NCBI GenBank assembly: GCA_050015495.1
Contig: JBEKBH010000021.1
Span: forward strand, 1 to 64,000
DNA length: 64,000 nt
DNA from: Palsa-1439 sp050015495
Lineage (GTDB): Bacteria; Verrucomicrobiota; Verrucomicrobiia; Palsa-1439
Direction: 5' to 3'
Part shown: piece after piece, positions 61,941 to 64,000 of the stretch
Numbering within the stretch: the first letter of the stretch is position 1
How the letters are laid out: every line of letters begins with the position of its first letter
Made by a program: the position numbers and the translations under genes
Notes under the pieces: model-generated
The model's input: only the letters and a program-made list of their open reading frames with translations
The model's database searches: none
Told to the model about the DNA's origin: nothing

Positions 61941-61946
61941 CAACCG

Positions 61947-62798
61947 CTACTCGGAAAGTTTCTTTTCGGCCTGCTTGACGGCGTCGAGGATGAGCGAGGC
62001 GCGGACGGCGCGGGCGAGGCCGGCGTTGTAGGGGAAATGGGCTGAGAGGACGCCGTTTTCATCGAAGAGCGCGATTCGATCCATCACGATCGAGGTGATC
62101 ATGCCCGCCAACCGGTCGTCATTGTAGCCCAGCGTGACCACCGGCGAGCCGCTGTTGCCATGGCTGGCGGTGCCATCGATCAGGAAGACGCTCCTGCCCG
62201 TGTTCTGCGCAATCATGCCGAAACGAACGATCGGATGGTTCCGGTCGTCTTCGGTCCCGAGGGAAAGCGGGTAGCCGGCGATCAACACTCCCTTTCCCTC
62301 GACCAACGACGAACCATCGTCAAAGATCTCCAGCGGAATGGGCAGGTTTTGGATCTCGCGGTTTTCCCCGGCCCCATGCACCGGAAACAGAACGGCAATA
62401 TCGTTGGCGGCGTCAACGTAGAGGACCCGGCATGGGGTTCGACGGAATCCGGTCGCGGTATTGATTCCCGCGTACAGCGGCTTGTTGAGTTTGGCGGCGG
62501 CCTCGACGACGTGATCGCACGTGACCCCGATGACCGCCGTCTCCGCCGTCCGGGTCCCACTGACATAAAAGCCGCTGCCGACGGTCTGCCAATCATTGGA
62601 ATCATCGCCCGGGAACTGGACGACAAATACCGACCTGATCAAATTGGCGGCGGCCTGTTCTGCGCCGAAAAACGGGATCGCGTCTGGATGAGGCGGTCCT
62701 CTGACATCCGAAACAACGTCCGCCCGCGCCATGAGAGAAGAAGCGAGAATGAAAGTCAAGACGCGTACCGGCGAATGCATGGTCGTTTTCCATACCAT
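61947..62798 (-). CDS. Secreted trypsin-like serine protease
   Basis: A 283-residue chymotrypsin-fold protease with signal peptide (VRVLTFILASSLMARA). The catalytic triad is His96 in VTCDHVVEA, Asp133 in DAANDIAVLF and Ser216 in SHGNSGSPVV. There is no PDZ domain, unlike DegP. ATG 62780 (MHSPVRVL) is an equally plausible start. The substrate is unknown. It converges on the MORN protein gene across a repeat. Confidence 0.85.
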   Translation of the reverse strand: MVWKTTMHSPVRVLTFILASSLMARADVVSDVRGPPHPDAIPFFGAEQAAANLIRSVFVVQFPGDDSNDWQTVGSGFYVSGTRTAETAVIGVTCDHVVEAAAKLNKPLYAGINTATGFRRTPCRVLYVDAANDIAVLFPVHGAGENREIQNLPIPLEIFDDGSSLVEGKGVLIAGYPLSLGTEDDRNHPIVRFGMIAQNTGRSVFLIDGTASHGNSGSPVVTLGYNDDRLAGMITSIVMDRIALFDENGVLSAHFPYNAGLARAVRASLILDAVKQAEKKLSE

Positions 62799-62814
62799 GG
62801 TGGGGTGGTAGTTG

Positions 62815-63060
62815 CAAGGGGGGATCCGCCTTCGCTAAAGCTATGGTGGACAAGTCCGCCTTCGCCGTCCGCCTGCGCCGAGGCTACGGCGCGAGGAGGG
62901 GGAAGGGGAGCAGCAACGGCGGCGAAGAGGAACCCTCACCCTGACCCTCTGCCTTCTCAAGGGAGAGGGGACCGTCCTCTCTCCTCTGGGAGAATGAGCC
63001 CTCCCTCACCCTGACCCGCCTCCGCTAAAGCTCCGACGGAGACATCGGCGGGCAGGGGAT
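62815..63060. repeat. Cluster of dispersed GC-rich repeats in a gene-free gap
   Basis: This 380-base gap holds several repeat fragments and no gene: TCCGCCTTCGCTAAAGCTAT, CGCCGAGGCTACGGCG, ACCCTCACCCTGACCCTCTG, AAGGGAGAGGGGACC and CCTCCGCTAAAGCTCCGACG. The 'CTTCGCTAAAGCT' and 'CGAGGCTACGG' elements are familiar interspersed repeats in this bacterial group. Confidence 0.55.
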
Positions 63061-63180
63061 CATCCCTGATCAAGCGGAGAAATCGATTTGGCAGCTTTCC
63101 TCACAGGGAATTGGACGGTGGTCCGCCGGGCGCAGACAAAGCTGGCCGCGCACGGCAAGCTCGGATAGACTCTCCGGGTC

Positions 63181-64000
63181 TTGAAGCCGCGTCCGTTCAT
63201 CCTGTTGCTGTTCGTCGCCACGGGGTTGCTGGCGTACCAGAACAGCTTTCGCGATGGGTTTGTTTTCGACGACATCCAGCACATCGTGCAGAATCCCCGC
63301 ATTCGCCAACCATGGCGGCCATGGGAGGTCATTACACACAGTTCGCGTCCGGTGGTGGATCTCTCGCTGGCGGTGAACGACGCGATCGGCGGGCTCGACC
63401 CTTGGGGATACCATGTGTTCAACCTGGGCGTTCACATCCTCGCCGCGCTGACGTTGTACGGAGTGGCGCGGCGGACGTTGGTCTCGGAAACTTTGCGGTC
63501 CCGATTCGGCGGGGCCGCGCCGTTTCTGGCGGGAGCGATTTCGTTGATCTGGCTGGTGCATCCGCTGCAAACGGAGAGTGTGACGTATACCATCCAGCGC
63601 GGCGAATCGCTGATGGGGTTGTTCTTCCTGCTGACTCTCTACTGTGTCATCCGCAGCAGCGGGTCGTCGCGACGCGTTTGGTGGGAGACGGGCGCCGTGG
63701 TCAGTTGCGCGCTGGCGATGGGCTGCAAACCCGTCGCGGCCAGCGCGCCGGTGGTGGCGCTGCTGTATGAGCGGGCCTTCCTGGCGGGATCGTGGCGCGA
63801 GATCTCCCCGCGGCGTTGGAAGATGCATGCGGGGCTGGCGGCCACGTGGTTGCTGCTGGCGCTGTTGCTGGCGAACGGGCCCCAAGAGTGGAAGGGAAGC
63901 GCCGGATTTGACTACGCGAAGATCACGCCTGTCCAGTACGCGCTGACACAGCCGGGGGTGATTTTGCGTTACCTGCGCCTGGCGTTCTGGCCGCGTCCGC
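63181..64000 (+). CDS. Polytopic membrane protein, start only (TPR/GT-C-like, runs off right edge)
   Basis: The frame opens at TTG 63181, after an in-frame TAG at 63166, and stays open to the window's end (273 codons). It has an N-terminal span (FILLLFVATGLLAYQNSF), then FVFDDIQHIVQNPRIRQPW, SRPVVDLSLAVNDAIGGLDPWGYHVFNL, and a second loop TESVTYTIQRGESLMGLFFLL. These are the hallmark segments of the DUF1736/TMTC-like proteins that usually end in TPRs and resemble O-mannosyltransferases. The TPR part would lie beyond the window. No ATG fits, so TTG is assumed. Confidence 0.75.
   Translation, partial: MKPRPFILLLFVATGLLAYQNSFRDGFVFDDIQHIVQNPRIRQPWRPWEVITHSSRPVVDLSLAVNDAIGGLDPWGYHVFNLGVHILAALTLYGVARRTLVSETLRSRFGGAAPFLAGAISLIWLVHPLQTESVTYTIQRGESLMGLFFLLTLYCVIRSSGSSRRVWWETGAVVSCALAMGCKPVAASAPVVALLYERAFLAGSWREISPRRWKMHAGLAATWLLLALLLANGPQEWKGSAGFDYAKITPVQYALTQPGVILRYLRLAFWPRP

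Overview
The window is a GC-rich, gene-dense bacterial chromosome segment. The most likely source is a Verrucomicrobiota member of the Pedosphaera/Limisphaera type. This placement is an inference from gene style: a PEP-CTERM secreted protein, LuxC/LuxE-type reductases without luciferase, very large secreted repeat proteins whose C-termini end in an 'FYRV'-type module, and TPR/multi-membrane-span proteins. No rRNA or tRNA gene is present to confirm it.

Left third (1-26 kb), mainly biosynthesis. It opens with the tail of ribD, a PfkB-family sugar kinase and ribE (riboflavin). A coiled-coil zinc-ribbon protein and the RNase P RNA gene (rnpB) follow. Next is a translationally coupled tetrapyrrole operon: siroheme synthase, HemX/CcsA-like membrane protein, hemA, hemC, a cobA-hemD fusion, a DUF1992 protein and a TPR protein. 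After it come sppA, a trpG/pabA amidotransferase and a GFA-family protein. A looser accessory patch (10.4-15 kb) holds a methyltransferase, an NTF2-like protein, a DUF6125 protein and unknowns. A 1388-residue sedolisin protease with many extracellular domains, luxC/luxE homologues, a class III aminotransferase, queE and an M14-like metallopeptidase complete this part.

Middle (26.5-46.5 kb). A small DpnI-like nuclease is followed by two uncharacterised membrane/coiled-coil proteins with a hint of a MotAB/ExbBD-type ion-driven pair. Then comes a 12-gene complex I operon, nuoA-B-C-D-I-H-J-K-L-M-M2-N. It lacks nuoE, nuoF and nuoG, carries two nuoM genes, and its NuoI has a long Ala/Pro linker plus an extra C-terminal Fe-S domain of the kind seen on sulfite reductase flavoproteins. 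The operon runs on into aroE, a prepilin peptidase and aroC.

Right third (46.5-64 kb), mainly minus strand. It holds an acyl-CoA ligase, a lipoprotein, rsmI, a TPR membrane protein flanked by 92-bp direct repeats derived from the 5' end of rsmI, a PEP-CTERM protein, a 1557-residue NHL/InlB-repeat protein, and a 923-residue beta-helix protein. A MORN-repeat lipoprotein, a trypsin-like protease and the start of a TPR-type membrane protein that runs off the edge follow. Dispersed GC-rich repeats fill the gaps at 60.8, 61.8 and 62.9 kb.

The strongest candidates for something new are the modified NuoI/2-NuoM complex I, the unknown membrane pair next to the DpnI-like nuclease, and the rsmI-derived repeats around the TPR gene.
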